DNA of 64,000 nt from an uncultured Alistipes sp. (GCA_900539755.1 UQDC01000011.1:3632-67631), one strand, 5' to 3'. Positions 54,693 through 63,658 are shown, counted from the stretch's first letter. Numbers and translations are program-made. The notes: generated by a model from the sequence alone, not told the origin.

Positions 54693-56504
54693 TTATTTTG
54701 CCTCCAACAAATTGAGTTTCACATGATATTCACCTTTCAGCAAGTCGCATACGCCATAGATCACGGCACGGGCCGTACCTCGCTCCACCAATCGATGGGC
54801 GTACCATTCGGCTGTCGCTCCACTCCCCTCCACAAAAAAGGTATTTTCACCTTGGATATGATTGCGGATACAGATCTCTCCGACCGCCACATTGGGCAGG
54901 GTATAAACAAACACGGCTGGAGAGGCACCCTCCGGATGGTGTTCGTTGACAATACGCTGATGTGCCAGATCGGTATCGAGTGACGACGAGCGGTTTTCAA
55001 GAACCACCGCCACATCCGTCGAAGCATATTTCCCGGTAATCGGACAGCCCCGCAACAGATACTCCACAGCGATATAAGCCGCTTTCGAGAGGTCATCCAT
55101 CTTGTAGAATTTCATATTTGGATCCTCCAACTCTTTGTACAGCCTTCGGATCAACTCAGGGAAGGGTTCTCCGGTATGCGGCAATTCATAAGTTGCGGTA
55201 ATCCTGCCAACAGGACAGCTCGATACATGATCTGCGGAAAACGACATGCCCTCTTGGCCCTCAACCTCTGTTCCGGTTACCGGGGCAACAGCTGTCTTGT
55301 CTAACGGTAGAGAGGATGTCAAAGCATTTTTGCCCGACAGGCACTGTCCGGTAGCATCAGGGGCATTATCGACAGAATCCAACCCCAATACAATAGCGGC
55401 ATTGCATCCTCCAAATCCAGATGCGGTTTTCAGGCAGTATTGCATTTTGATGGGACGACTCGCTGCGGTTACATTCAACGGACAAGGTGTACCCAACTGA
55501 CGGAATCCCGCCGTACCGAACAGAAGTCCCCGCCGCAACTCCTCTGCCGACAGAATACTCTCCACCACACCGGATGCTCCCAGCGTATGGCCGATATACC
55601 CTTTAAGGCTATTCATCGGGCATTCGCTCAGAGCGCTCAAGGCCAATGCCTTACTCTCCATGGCATCGTTGTATGCGGTCCCCGTTCCATGGGCATTGAC
55701 AAAACTGATCTTTTCGCGGGGCACCTCGGCTTCGGCAAGGGCCTCTTCCATAGCATAATGCAGCCCGTCACCGGTACGGGATGGCCCCGAAATATGGTTG
55801 GCATCGTTGGTAATGGCTCCACCTTTGAGCAATACGGCCGGCAACTTCGCCCGGCAGGCATCCGTGGTCAACACCACTGCGCCGACCGCCTCTCCGAGAG
55901 ACAAACCATGCTCTTCGGTGGCATCGTATGGACGGCAGGGACCCGGGCTGACCGATTTGAACGAGAGGAACCCTTCGGCCACAAACGTCGAAATCAGATC
56001 GCCTCCCACCACAATGGCATGGCGACACACCCCCTCCCGGATCATGCGTCTGGCCACAATGAGCGCCGAGACTCCAGAGATGCAGGCATTCGAGATTACA
56101 ACCGGTTGTCGTACTGCTTTAAAATATCCGGCTACGCGTTCTGTCAAACAGTATAGAAAGGACTCTTCGGGCGGTGTCATATCCTGTTCCAGCAGATCGA
56201 CATTACCTTTTGTGGTGGCAAATACCAAGAGACAGTCATCCGCTGCAGGGTCGATTTGTGAACCTGTGGCAATCTCCTGCACGCAACGGATCATCAGACT
56301 CTCCAGGGGTGTATAATGTTCCAGGGCAGAGGTCTGCAACAGCTCCGCATCGATCTTTCCAGCCGCAGCCAACCGGCATGGCGACTCGATCGGATGCAGT
56401 CCGATTTGACCCTGGGCCATTGCCGAGAAGTTTTCGTCAACGCTATGACCTAGAGCGGTCACCAAGGCATCTCCACCCAAATAGATCTTTACTTCACGTT
56501 CCAT
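54693..56504 (-). CDS. Ketosynthase fused to a degenerate KS-like domain
   Basis: A 603-residue protein. Residues about 1-375 are a full KS: Cys in VISNACISGVSAL, His in NAHGTGTAYND, His in GYIGHTLGASG. A linker of about 55 residues follows, then about 170 residues (KFYKMDDLSKAAYIAVEYLL, DVAVVLENRSSSLDTD, FVYTLPNVAVGEICIRNH, GENTFFVEGSGATAEWYAH) that resemble the N-terminal half of a KS without the nucleophile. This fused domain may be structural or bind ACP. Overlaps the thioesterase gene by 16 bases. Confidence 0.75.
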   Translation of the reverse strand: MEREVKIYLGGDALVTALGHSVDENFSAMAQGQIGLHPIESPCRLAAAGKIDAELLQTSALEHYTPLESLMIRCVQEIATGSQIDPAADDCLLVFATTKGNVDLLEQDMTPPEESFLYCLTERVAGYFKAVRQPVVISNACISGVSALIVARRMIREGVCRHAIVVGGDLISTFVAEGFLSFKSVSPGPCRPYDATEEHGLSLGEAVGAVVLTTDACRAKLPAVLLKGGAITNDANHISGPSRTGDGLHYAMEEALAEAEVPREKISFVNAHGTGTAYNDAMESKALALSALSECPMNSLKGYIGHTLGASGVVESILSAEELRRGLLFGTAGFRQLGTPCPLNVTAASRPIKMQYCLKTASGFGGCNAAIVLGLDSVDNAPDATGQCLSGKNALTSSLPLDKTAVAPVTGTEVEGQEGMSFSADHVSSCPVGRITATYELPHTGEPFPELIRRLYKELEDPNMKFYKMDDLSKAAYIAVEYLLRGCPITGKYASTDVAVVLENRSSSLDTDLAHQRIVNEHHPEGASPAVFVYTLPNVAVGEICIRNHIQGENTFFVEGSGATAEWYAHRLVERGTARAVIYGVCDLLKGEYHVKLNLLEAK

Positions 56505-56941
56505 TTACGTTTCCACGCTTTGAAAAATTCCGGAGGAGTCAACTCCATCTCTCCGTCACCATTCACAAACACCTGCATCGTAGAGCCTGTTGCGACCACA
56601 GCCTGATCCGACTTACGGCGAATTGTGTATTCGAAACAGATTTTGGCGGCAGGCGTAGGCAGGTATCGGGTCTCCACAACAGCCCGTTCAGCGATTCGCA
56701 ACGGAAGTTTATACTCCACGTGCATCTCGACGATCGGGGTCGTATACCCACTGTTGTAGATATCCAGGTAACCCAAACCGGGATACTGTTCTCCGAAAGC
56801 CTCCCGGCCATCTTCGAAATAGCGGACATACTCGCCATGCCATACCACGCGCATCGAATCGACCTCGCTGAACCGCACCCTCAACGGGGTTATACAGCTC
56901 AAGGCCGGCTCTCCGGATACGATATGTGTTCTGCGTCTCAT
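56489..56941 (-). CDS. 4HBT/YbgC-like acyl-ACP/CoA thioesterase
   Basis: A 150-residue hotdog protein. The YbgC-type motif is visible: RVRFSEVDSMRVVWHGEY followed by RYFEDGREAFGE, with the conserved catalytic Asp/Glu region. Family members hydrolyse acyl-thioesters; here it would release or edit the polyene or aryl starter. Overlaps genes on both sides (4 and 16 bases). Confidence 0.85.
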   Translation of the reverse strand: MRRRTHIVSGEPALSCITPLRVRFSEVDSMRVVWHGEYVRYFEDGREAFGEQYPGLGYLDIYNSGYTTPIVEMHVEYKLPLRIAERAVVETRYLPTPAAKICFEYTIRRKSDQAVVATGSTMQVFVNGDGEMELTPPEFFKAWKRKWNVK

Positions 56942-57366
56942 AGTTGCAGATAGATTTTTAAGTTTCCTTCGGCGATCAGTTGTCCGTCACACTCAACACG
57001 CAGGGCAGCTAAAGAGAGCGGACCGACCTCTTGTACCATCCGAAGTGTCGTTTCCAAACAGGCACCGACCGGCGGCAACGCATCGGCCCGAAAACGGGAG
57101 ACAGCGCCGATAAACCCCACAGGGACTTTCTCTCCCGCTTCACGACAACGCCACCCCACTCGGGCAGCAGCCGACTGGGCCATATGTTCGATGAGGCCAC
57201 ACTCGGTCAGCGCACCCTCTTCCACGAACAGATTATCTTCCCGCACGGTTAGCGAGGTATGGGATTGATCTTCAGCATCAATGCCTTCAAACCGATCGAC
57301 CATCACCATCGGAGGACGTTGCGGAATCAGCTCCGTAATCGCTACGCTTTTCTCAGGTACTCCCAT
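56938..57366 (-). CDS. ApeP-like hotdog dehydratase
   Basis: A 142-residue single hotdog domain. LIPQRPPMVMVDRFEG near residues 13-28 and ECGLIEHMAQSAAARVG near 75 follow the pattern of ApeP-type 3-hydroxyacyl-ACP dehydratases of aryl polyene clusters. It would pair with FabG to form a double bond at each extension. Overlaps the radical-SAM gene by 25 bases, the longest overlap in the run. Confidence 0.8.
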   Translation of the reverse strand: MGVPEKSVAITELIPQRPPMVMVDRFEGIDAEDQSHTSLTVREDNLFVEEGALTECGLIEHMAQSAAARVGWRCREAGEKVPVGFIGAVSRFRADALPPVGACLETTLRMVQEVGPLSLAALRVECDGQLIAEGNLKIYLQL

Positions 57367-58712
57367 AGCGGTCCTTTTTTATTGCGTTTCAGTCTGAATT
57401 GGGTCATTTGGCTATCGATGTTATCATCCGGGAAGACCCATGCTTTCCCCGTTTCCAATGCCATTTTGCGCACCCTCTCCAGATCGAAATCTTTGCAGAG
57501 GTAATATTTGGGTTCGACCAACGGATCGTCAGCAGCAATCACACCCTCCTGGACTGCAATATTTTGCAATCGGGTATGGGGATATATCCGCATGCCGATA
57601 TAGGGCATAAATACGCTGGAACGAATTCGTTTCGAGTTTTCGATCGAACGGCCAATCGTTTGCATCGTTTCACCGACTCCTCCGAAAATCAAGAAATGTG
57701 CATAATAAATCCCCTCTGCCAACGCCATTTCGGAAGAATTCAGCACATCCTCAAACGTAAAACGTTTCCCATAAGCCTCGAGTACCTGATCATCAAACGA
57801 CTCGGTCCCAAACTCAATATGGGTCAATCCTGAACGACGATACAGAGCTAACATCTCCCGTGTCAGGTGGGATGGCGCAAAGTAGGCACCCCAACGGATC
57901 TTAGCTTCGCGTCGGATCAGCTCCTCTGCCAAACGTTGATTGTATTCGGGGCAGATATTGAAAACCGAATCGGTAAAAAAGAGATAGTCGATCCCCTTAT
58001 GTCTCCGCAAACGGAGAATATCATCCACGATTTTGGCCGGATCGAGAGTCCGAATCACGCACCCGTCAATCAACGGATAGGTACAATAAACACAGTCGTA
58101 TGGGCATCCCCGTTTGGTTTGGATATTGAGCATACCGCTATATTTCCAGTAGTAGTCGACCCACTCCTCCTCAAAATCCACACTCAAAGATCGCACATAA
58201 TGCCGGCGCGGACGCGGATATTCCCCTGCATCTACACCGTGCACAAACAGGCCATCAATTGCAGCGGGTTGTTTGCCGGCATCTAATGTCTCTATCAACT
58301 GAGCCAAACTCTCCTCCCCCTCTCCGGCCAATCCATAATCGGCCTCCATCAAGTCCATGAAGTGTTGTGGGAAAATTGAGAAACCCGCCCCTCCAATAAT
58401 TAACGGCACACTCGTTGCTCGTCGTACAGTATCGACCACTTGACGGTATCCGGTCAAGAAGTTATTATCCCGCAACGAATTGACGTCATCAGCATTGCGG
58501 AACGAAATTCCCACATAGCGCGGTTGGTCATGAACGATCAACTCTGAGAGGTCTTCCATGCTCCCCAGATTACAATCAAACACCAATACTTTGTATTGGG
58601 GCAACCGCTGACGCAGATAGCTCTTTAAATAGGAGATTCCCAACGGATAGACCGGATACGGTTCCTTATAGCGGTTGGCAGACACAAGCAATATGGAATA
58701 CGGGGTACTCAT
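57342..58712 (-). CDS. B12-binding-domain radical SAM enzyme
   Basis: 456 residues from the ATG at 58712 (ATGA overlap with the acyltransferase gene; an ATG 6 bases upstream is possible). An N-terminal B12-type Rossmann domain (about 1-145, ILLVSANRYKEPYPVYPLGI, IIGGAGFSIFP) lacks the DxHxxG cobalt-ligand His (reads DCNLGS). The radical SAM core has CxxxCxxC in KRGCPYDCVYCTYP (Cys203, 207, 210) and the GxIxGxGE-like IFGGVGETMQTIG. Homologues methylate, alter sulfur or rearrange carbon skeletons. A polyene or lipid modification is inferred. Confidence 0.85.
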   Translation of the reverse strand: MSTPYSILLVSANRYKEPYPVYPLGISYLKSYLRQRLPQYKVLVFDCNLGSMEDLSELIVHDQPRYVGISFRNADDVNSLRDNNFLTGYRQVVDTVRRATSVPLIIGGAGFSIFPQHFMDLMEADYGLAGEGEESLAQLIETLDAGKQPAAIDGLFVHGVDAGEYPRPRRHYVRSLSVDFEEEWVDYYWKYSGMLNIQTKRGCPYDCVYCTYPLIDGCVIRTLDPAKIVDDILRLRRHKGIDYLFFTDSVFNICPEYNQRLAEELIRREAKIRWGAYFAPSHLTREMLALYRRSGLTHIEFGTESFDDQVLEAYGKRFTFEDVLNSSEMALAEGIYYAHFLIFGGVGETMQTIGRSIENSKRIRSSVFMPYIGMRIYPHTRLQNIAVQEGVIAADDPLVEPKYYLCKDFDLERVRKMALETGKAWVFPDDNIDSQMTQFRLKRNKKGPLWEYLRKA

Positions 58713-59593
58713 AGCCAAAACTTATAAAAGTTGAACCATTGATCCGGATAATGACGCACAATCTTTTCGAGCGTTTGTACGTACATATGACACAACTCTT
58801 GAGTGGTCACCTGTCGGTCAGTTTGTATCACCCTGAAATAAAAGCGATATCGGCGCCCTTTTTCACGCATAGCGAAATAGAAAGCTATCGGCACCTGTAA
58901 TTTGGTAGCAATCAAGAACGGACCCTCTGGGAAAAGAGCCTCGCCTTGCAAAAAGGGCAAACGAAGCACATGGTGCTGATTAAGGAAACGGTCCTCCTGA
59001 AAGCAGACGTATTCACCCTGATTGAGTGCTACCTTGATTTGTAAGATGGCATCAATCGACGATTCGTTGACAGGAATAATTTTATAATTACGACCACCGC
59101 CATTACGCTCCAGCACCTTCCGAATACGTTGATACTCGGCATCGTACATCACCACATTCATTTTATGGCCATACTGTCCGAAGAAGTGAGCCCCAATCTC
59201 CCAACATCCGACATGAGCACCGAGAACAACTACACCATGTTCGCCTTTCAGTACATCAAGGAACTGCTCATAGTTATCAAATTCAAATTGATAGCGATCA
59301 GCTAAACCTGCTCCGACAGCAATTTTATCAATGAGAGTCTGTCCGAAGCGATAATAGTGGCGATAGAGGCTCCAGGCTGCTACACAACGACTCTTATGGA
59401 GTCGGCGACGATAATAGTCCCAAACAGCCGCAGTTGCACGAGGAGCGCAGGGGATAAAATAAAACGCCACAAAAGCAAGGAATATATAAGCGCTGTGCAA
59501 GCCACAGTACCTAATCAAAAAGACAAAAAAGGCGTAGCCGAAACTGCCGCCTCTTGATTTGCCATTCCATTGCTCGGGGTTATCGTTTCGCAT
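58709..59593 (-). CDS. LpxL/HtrB-like acyltransferase
   Basis: A 294-residue membrane-associated acyltransferase. A hydrophobic N-terminal helix (about 18-48) precedes the HX4E-type motif in VVLGAHVGCWEIGAHF, which marks lipid A secondary acyltransferases, and QEDRFLNQHHVLRLPFL, FPEGPFLIATKLQVP. In aryl polyene clusters such enzymes are thought to attach the polyene or a fatty acyl chain to a lipid head group at the inner membrane. Starts directly after the ACP stop. Confidence 0.85.
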   Translation of the reverse strand: MRNDNPEQWNGKSRGGSFGYAFFVFLIRYCGLHSAYIFLAFVAFYFIPCAPRATAAVWDYYRRRLHKSRCVAAWSLYRHYYRFGQTLIDKIAVGAGLADRYQFEFDNYEQFLDVLKGEHGVVVLGAHVGCWEIGAHFFGQYGHKMNVVMYDAEYQRIRKVLERNGGGRNYKIIPVNESSIDAILQIKVALNQGEYVCFQEDRFLNQHHVLRLPFLQGEALFPEGPFLIATKLQVPIAFYFAMREKGRRYRFYFRVIQTDRQVTTQELCHMYVQTLEKIVRHYPDQWFNFYKFWL

Positions 59594-59839
59594 TTACAAA
59601 CCCAATTTACCTATTATCAGGTTATCGAAATCTTCAAATGTTTTCACGTTGACAAAATCAGGGCCTTTGAGTGTGATACCAAAATTTTGCTCGACCAGTA
59701 CCACGACATCCACCAGATCCAGGCTATCCAGCCCCAGCACCTCTTTGAGACTTCCCTCCGGTGTAATGAGTGCGGCATCAACTTCGAACTCTTCAGCCAA
59801 CACAGCTTTGATTTTCTCTTTGATCTCTTCTTTGGTCAT
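59594..59839 (-). CDS. Acyl carrier protein
   Basis: An 81-residue ACP with the phosphopantetheine Ser in LGLDSLDLVDVVVLVE. The second ACP of the cluster, overlapping the upstream KS gene by 4 bases, so each ACP is tied to its own ketosynthase. Confidence 0.93.
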   Translation of the reverse strand: MTKEEIKEKIKAVLAEEFEVDAALITPEGSLKEVLGLDSLDLVDVVVLVEQNFGITLKGPDFVNVKTFEDFDNLIIGKLGL

Positions 59840-61062
59840 GAATTAACTTTTTTGATAATCAATGTTGAATTGGTTCCGCCGAATCCGAATGAGTTGCTTA
59901 GAAACGCATCGAATCCGCAATCGACCCGTTCGGCAGGTATATTCAACCGGCACGAAGCCTCGTCCGGCTCCTCGAAATTGAGATTAGGAGCAATAAAATC
60001 ACGCTGCATCATCAAAGTCGAGTATATGATTTCGCTGGCACCAGCCATCCACATTTCGTGACCGGTTAGCGACTTGGTCGAAGTGACATAAGGTTTGCTA
60101 TCACCAAACACCTCGTCAATAGCACGGGCTTCGTTCAAATCTCCGATAGGCGTCGAGGTGGCATGGGCATTAACATATCCGATCTGGGCTGGAGTCATTC
60201 CCGCATCCTGCAAAGCCATGCGTAATGAACGAACCGGGCCATCCACATTGGGAACCGAGATGTGTTCTCCGTTCGACGAAAAGCCGTATCCTACCACTTC
60301 TGCCAAAATAGTGGCACCTCGACTCATGGCAGATTCGTAACTTTCCACGACCAAAGTTGCACCACCGCCACTCGGCACCAGACCATCCCGATTCTTATCG
60401 AAAGGACGCGAGGCTCGCTCGGGTTCATCCTCACGAATCGAGAATGCTCCTAATGCATCGAAATTGCCCATTGAAAACACATTCACCTCTTCAGCTCCAC
60501 CGCAGAGCACACACTCCTGTAATCCCTGACGAATCAGCAAATAGGCCATTCCGATGGCATGCGAGCCACTCGCACAAGCGCCGGATAAGGTAAAATTGAT
60601 TCCCCGCAGATTAAAAATAGTAGAGAGGTTCATTGTCAACGTGGAGTTCATCGACTGGAAAATATTGCCCGAACCCACTAACATAGTATTGTGTTTTTCC
60701 CGAATCACATCAGCCCCATGTACCACAGCCTCAGCACTACTATCATTGCCATACAGGATACCTACTTCATGATTTTTCAACCAATCGGCATCGATACCGG
60801 CTTGCGTCATAGCCTCTACAGTGGCCATATATGCATAAGCACCATGTTCAGACAACATGGTACGTTGACGTCTATTAAGAGCCAACTTCAAATCGGGCTT
60901 ACGTAATATACCTGTCAAAGCTGAACGGTATCCCATCTCTTTGCGTGCCGGATCGAGTCCAATACCCGAACGGCCCATATAGAGGGAATCGACCACCTGT
61001 TCCTTATTTTCTCCTATGCAGGAATAGATTCCCATTCCTGTGATCACAACTCTACGTCTCAT
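59836..61062 (-). CDS. Beta-ketoacyl-ACP synthase (aryl polyene type)
   Basis: A 408-residue ketosynthase. Triad: Cys in LSGACASGSHAIG, His in NAHATSTPIGDL, His in LTGHEMWMAGASE. The GHEMWMAGASE variant, in place of the usual GHxLGAAG, is of the kind seen in polyene-type synthases. N-terminal RVVITGMGIYSCIG and C-terminal SNSFGFGGTNSTLI are canonical. It is the first gene of the 18-gene unit, 314 bases after fabG. Confidence 0.9.
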   Translation of the reverse strand: MRRRVVITGMGIYSCIGENKEQVVDSLYMGRSGIGLDPARKEMGYRSALTGILRKPDLKLALNRRQRTMLSEHGAYAYMATVEAMTQAGIDADWLKNHEVGILYGNDSSAEAVVHGADVIREKHNTMLVGSGNIFQSMNSTLTMNLSTIFNLRGINFTLSGACASGSHAIGMAYLLIRQGLQECVLCGGAEEVNVFSMGNFDALGAFSIREDEPERASRPFDKNRDGLVPSGGGATLVVESYESAMSRGATILAEVVGYGFSSNGEHISVPNVDGPVRSLRMALQDAGMTPAQIGYVNAHATSTPIGDLNEARAIDEVFGDSKPYVTSTKSLTGHEMWMAGASEIIYSTLMMQRDFIAPNLNFEEPDEASCRLNIPAERVDCGFDAFLSNSFGFGGTNSTLIIKKVNS

Positions 61063-61376
61063 TCCAAAATAACTGCGAATTACTGCGTATCTTTTTCATT
61101 TTACTCGGATCTGTGTCACACACAAGACCCTCTATCAATCCTATATGCTAAATGCTATGTATAGCCTTTGCCGATTCCTTATCAGATGTCTCTCGTCTAT
61201 TCAATCCTCTGATAACTGTCCTAAGGAATCACACTAATTCTGTTTCTATTGGCCGCCCTTCGATCACTTTTGTGCAGATCGAACTTGTTTGCGCGTCTGC
61301 CACACCTGACAATCGGCACTTTTGATGAGTTTGACTTAATAAACTCCGCTCATCAAAAATCAACCGGCATTCTTAC
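61063..61376. other. Intercistronic gap in the polyene cluster
   Basis: 314 bases between fabG and the ketosynthase gene; the only large gap in the cluster. Contains an inverted repeat at 61320-61358. I find no exact TAnnTTTG box on the minus strand, so either a non-standard promoter or read-through serves the downstream genes. Confidence 0.5.
61320..61358 (-). other. Inverted repeat after fabG, possible attenuator
   Basis: TTTTGATGAG (61320-61329) pairs with CTCATCAAAA (61349-61358); an inner AGTTT/AAACT pairing is an alternative. It lies 18 bases past the fabG stop and is not followed by a T-run on the minus strand. Confidence 0.45.
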
Positions 61377-62114
61377 TTAAAAGATGCCGCCATTGATGGA
61401 GATTACCTCACCAGTAATGTAGCCGGCCTGTTTCGATACCAGGAACGCGACCAGATCGGCCACCTCTTCAGGTTCTCCAAACCTGCCAACAGGAATCGTC
61501 TTACGCAAAGCTGACTCATCGAGATCGGCCGTCATCTCCGTCCGGATAAATCCAGGTGCCACAGCATTGACCGTAACCTGTTTTTTAGCCACCTCTTGCG
61601 CCAAGGCTTTGGTCGCTGCAATTAGCCCCCCTTTAGCTGCGGAGTAGTTGGTTTGTCCGGGCATTCCCTTGATTCCCGACAACGAAACGACATTCACAAT
61701 CCGGCCAAAACGCTGTACCAACATATTTTTTAAGAGTGGCTGCGTCACATTAAAAAAACCATCGAGATTTGTGCGTACTACGCTATACCAATCGGCTTCG
61801 GGCATCCACATCAACAATCCATCGCGACGAATACCGGCATTGTTAACTACCACTTCGATGACTGCTTCGGGATGCGCTTCGGCCCATTCCGATAACGCAG
61901 AGGTTACCGCCTCGCGATCGGCCACGTCAAAAGGTAATAATTCACCCTCGCCACCTGCCTTCCTAATTAAATCAAGTGTTTCCTCAGCTGCTGCTGTATT
62001 GGAAAGGTAATTGACAATCACACCATATCCCATTGCAGCCAGCCGCACCGCTACGGCACGTCCAATTCCCCGGCTACCTCCAGTTACCAGTGCATATTTG
62101 CCAACCACACTCAT
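61377..62114 (-). CDS. 3-oxoacyl-ACP reductase (FabG-like SDR)
   Basis: A 245-residue short-chain dehydrogenase. NAD(P) motif ALVTGGSRGIGRAVAV, VVNNAGIRRDGL, catalytic Ser region VVSLSGIKG and Tyr/Lys in TNYSAAKGGLIA, C-terminal YITGEVISINGG. It would reduce each 3-keto intermediate of the polyene chain. Overlaps the ammonia-lyase gene by 4 bases. Confidence 0.92.
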   Translation of the reverse strand: MSVVGKYALVTGGSRGIGRAVAVRLAAMGYGVIVNYLSNTAAAEETLDLIRKAGGEGELLPFDVADREAVTSALSEWAEAHPEAVIEVVVNNAGIRRDGLLMWMPEADWYSVVRTNLDGFFNVTQPLLKNMLVQRFGRIVNVVSLSGIKGMPGQTNYSAAKGGLIAATKALAQEVAKKQVTVNAVAPGFIRTEMTADLDESALRKTIPVGRFGEPEEVADLVAFLVSKQAGYITGEVISINGGIF

Positions 62115-63658
62115 ACCAACTTAGGATTATGCGTTTTCAGATAGTTTTCCAAACGGGCAATCTCCTCATACTTCGGTGTATCCTCAATGAACACAGGCAC
62201 CAATTCACGAACTTCATCATAAAGCTTACGAGTCGCAGGAGCCAGTTGATCAGCAATTTTCAGACAATCGACAGCCTGTGCGAGTGCCATCAAATGAATA
62301 GCCATTACCTGATAGCTATTCTCAACCACTGCGCTACACAACGATGCCGAATTGGTTCCCATACTGACAATATCCTGATTGTCGTTATTATTTGGGATTG
62401 AATGCACATACATCGAATTGGAGAGAGTCTGACACTCAGCAGTTGTCGAAGTGGCTGTAAACTGAGCCGCCTGCAAACCATAATTGAGTCCCAGTTTGCC
62501 AAGATTCACAAAAGGTGGGAGGATTCCGTTGATACGATCATGGAACAGATAGTTGAGCTGTCTTTCGACCAACATAGTCAATTTAGTCAGCGCAATTTTT
62601 ACCTTATCCATCTCAAATGAGACGTAATCGCCATGAAAATTTCCTCCGTGATAGACATTTTGCGAGACCGGATCCACCACTGGATTGTCATCTACCGAAT
62701 TTAACTCATCAACCAGCACCTGTTCAGCACGACGAATCGTATCGAGAACGGGGCCCAAAATCTGAGGAGTACAACGCAATGAATAGTATGGCTGCACTTT
62801 GTGAGTAAACTCTTTTTCTGTATGGCGATGATAAAGTTCGATCTCCCGTTTGAGCAACCGTTGACTTCCAGCAGCTGCATCACGCATAGCCGCAGCAATC
62901 ATCCGCTGTCCGACATGCAATTTCATCTCATTGAGTTCAGCTGCCAGAAAATCATCATACGAAGAGGCTATCTCGTTCATCAGCACTGACGTCAGCACAG
63001 CATAATTCAACAAACGATCAGCTTCAATCAGATTGACCAATCCGATACCGGTCATTACCGCCGTACCATTGGTAATTGCCAATCCTTCACGTTGATATAC
63101 ATTTAGAGGGGTAAGCTTTTCGCGAGCAAAAACCTCGGCAGTAGGACGACGCACCATATGCTCCGTTTCATCAGGCACAAAGACCTCTCCCTCGCCAATC
63201 ATAGCCAAGGCGATATGAGCCAACTGCACCAGATCACCACTTGCACCCACACTTCCGTGACGTGGCACAACGGGAGTGATGTGACGATTCAGCATCTCAG
63301 CCAACAGGGCAACAACTTCGGTATGAACACCCGATCGGGCTTGAGCAAACGTCTGCATACGGGCAATCATTGCAGCTCGCACGCAAATTACGGGAAGAGG
63401 ATCGCCTGCTCCGGTTGCATGACTGCGAATGATATTATACTGGAGGGCTTTCAGGTCATTATCATCCACGCGATACTGCGCCATAGGGCCAAAACCAGTA
63501 TTGATACCATAGATCACCTTATCGGAAGCGAAATGAACGAGGAATCGGTAACATTCGTCGATTTCCTGCAACATCTGTTCATTGAGTTCGATCTGTTCAT
63601 CACCAAACAATATCTTCTCTACATCAGACAGATGTAGCATTTTTCCTATTTGGATCAT
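62111..63658 (-). CDS. Aromatic amino acid ammonia-lyase, tyrosine-lyase-like
   Basis: A 515-residue MIO enzyme. The Ala-Ser-Gly (139-141) that forms the prosthetic group is in HGSVGASGDLVQLAHIAL; VIYGINTGFGPMAQYR and the substrate-selecting LQYNIIRSHATG (Ser79-His80) follow the family. To my memory the characterised Flavobacterium johnsoniae tyrosine ammonia-lyase carries the same GFGPMAQYR, RSH and SIPNNNDNQDIVSMGTNSA segments, so despite the HAL-like Ser-His pair the likely product is 4-coumarate, the aryl starter. First gene of the cluster, with a candidate promoter upstream. Confidence 0.85.
   Translation of the reverse strand: MIQIGKMLHLSDVEKILFGDEQIELNEQMLQEIDECYRFLVHFASDKVIYGINTGFGPMAQYRVDDNDLKALQYNIIRSHATGAGDPLPVICVRAAMIARMQTFAQARSGVHTEVVALLAEMLNRHITPVVPRHGSVGASGDLVQLAHIALAMIGEGEVFVPDETEHMVRRPTAEVFAREKLTPLNVYQREGLAITNGTAVMTGIGLVNLIEADRLLNYAVLTSVLMNEIASSYDDFLAAELNEMKLHVGQRMIAAAMRDAAAGSQRLLKREIELYHRHTEKEFTHKVQPYYSLRCTPQILGPVLDTIRRAEQVLVDELNSVDDNPVVDPVSQNVYHGGNFHGDYVSFEMDKVKIALTKLTMLVERQLNYLFHDRINGILPPFVNLGKLGLNYGLQAAQFTATSTTAECQTLSNSMYVHSIPNNNDNQDIVSMGTNSASLCSAVVENSYQVMAIHLMALAQAVDCLKIADQLAPATRKLYDEVRELVPVFIEDTPKYEEIARLENYLKTHNPKLV

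Larger units (their letters stand above)
41150..63658 (-). other. Aryl-polyene-type biosynthetic gene cluster, 20 genes
   Basis: A nearly continuous minus-strand run of 20 genes, most overlapping by 4-25 bases: ammonia-lyase, FabG, three ketosynthases (one with an appended degenerate domain), a Cys-less KS-like protein, two ACPs, two dehydratases, thioesterase, two acyltransferase activities, GT2, radical SAM, CrtI-like oxidoreductase, Ntn hydrolase, PaaK ligase, deacetylase, LolA and MMPL exporter. This combination is that of aryl polyene/flexirubin-family clusters of Bacteroidetes. The exporter region is visibly more GC-rich than the flanks (one sampled line near 47600 is about 58 percent, against 38 percent near 22500). 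The 314-base gap at 61063-61376 splits it into a 2-gene and an 18-gene unit. Confidence 0.85.

Noticed and set aside
41150..63658. Complete flexirubin cluster
   Set aside because: No DarA/DarB-like dialkylresorcinol synthase or cyclase is visible, so only an aryl polyene product is supported.
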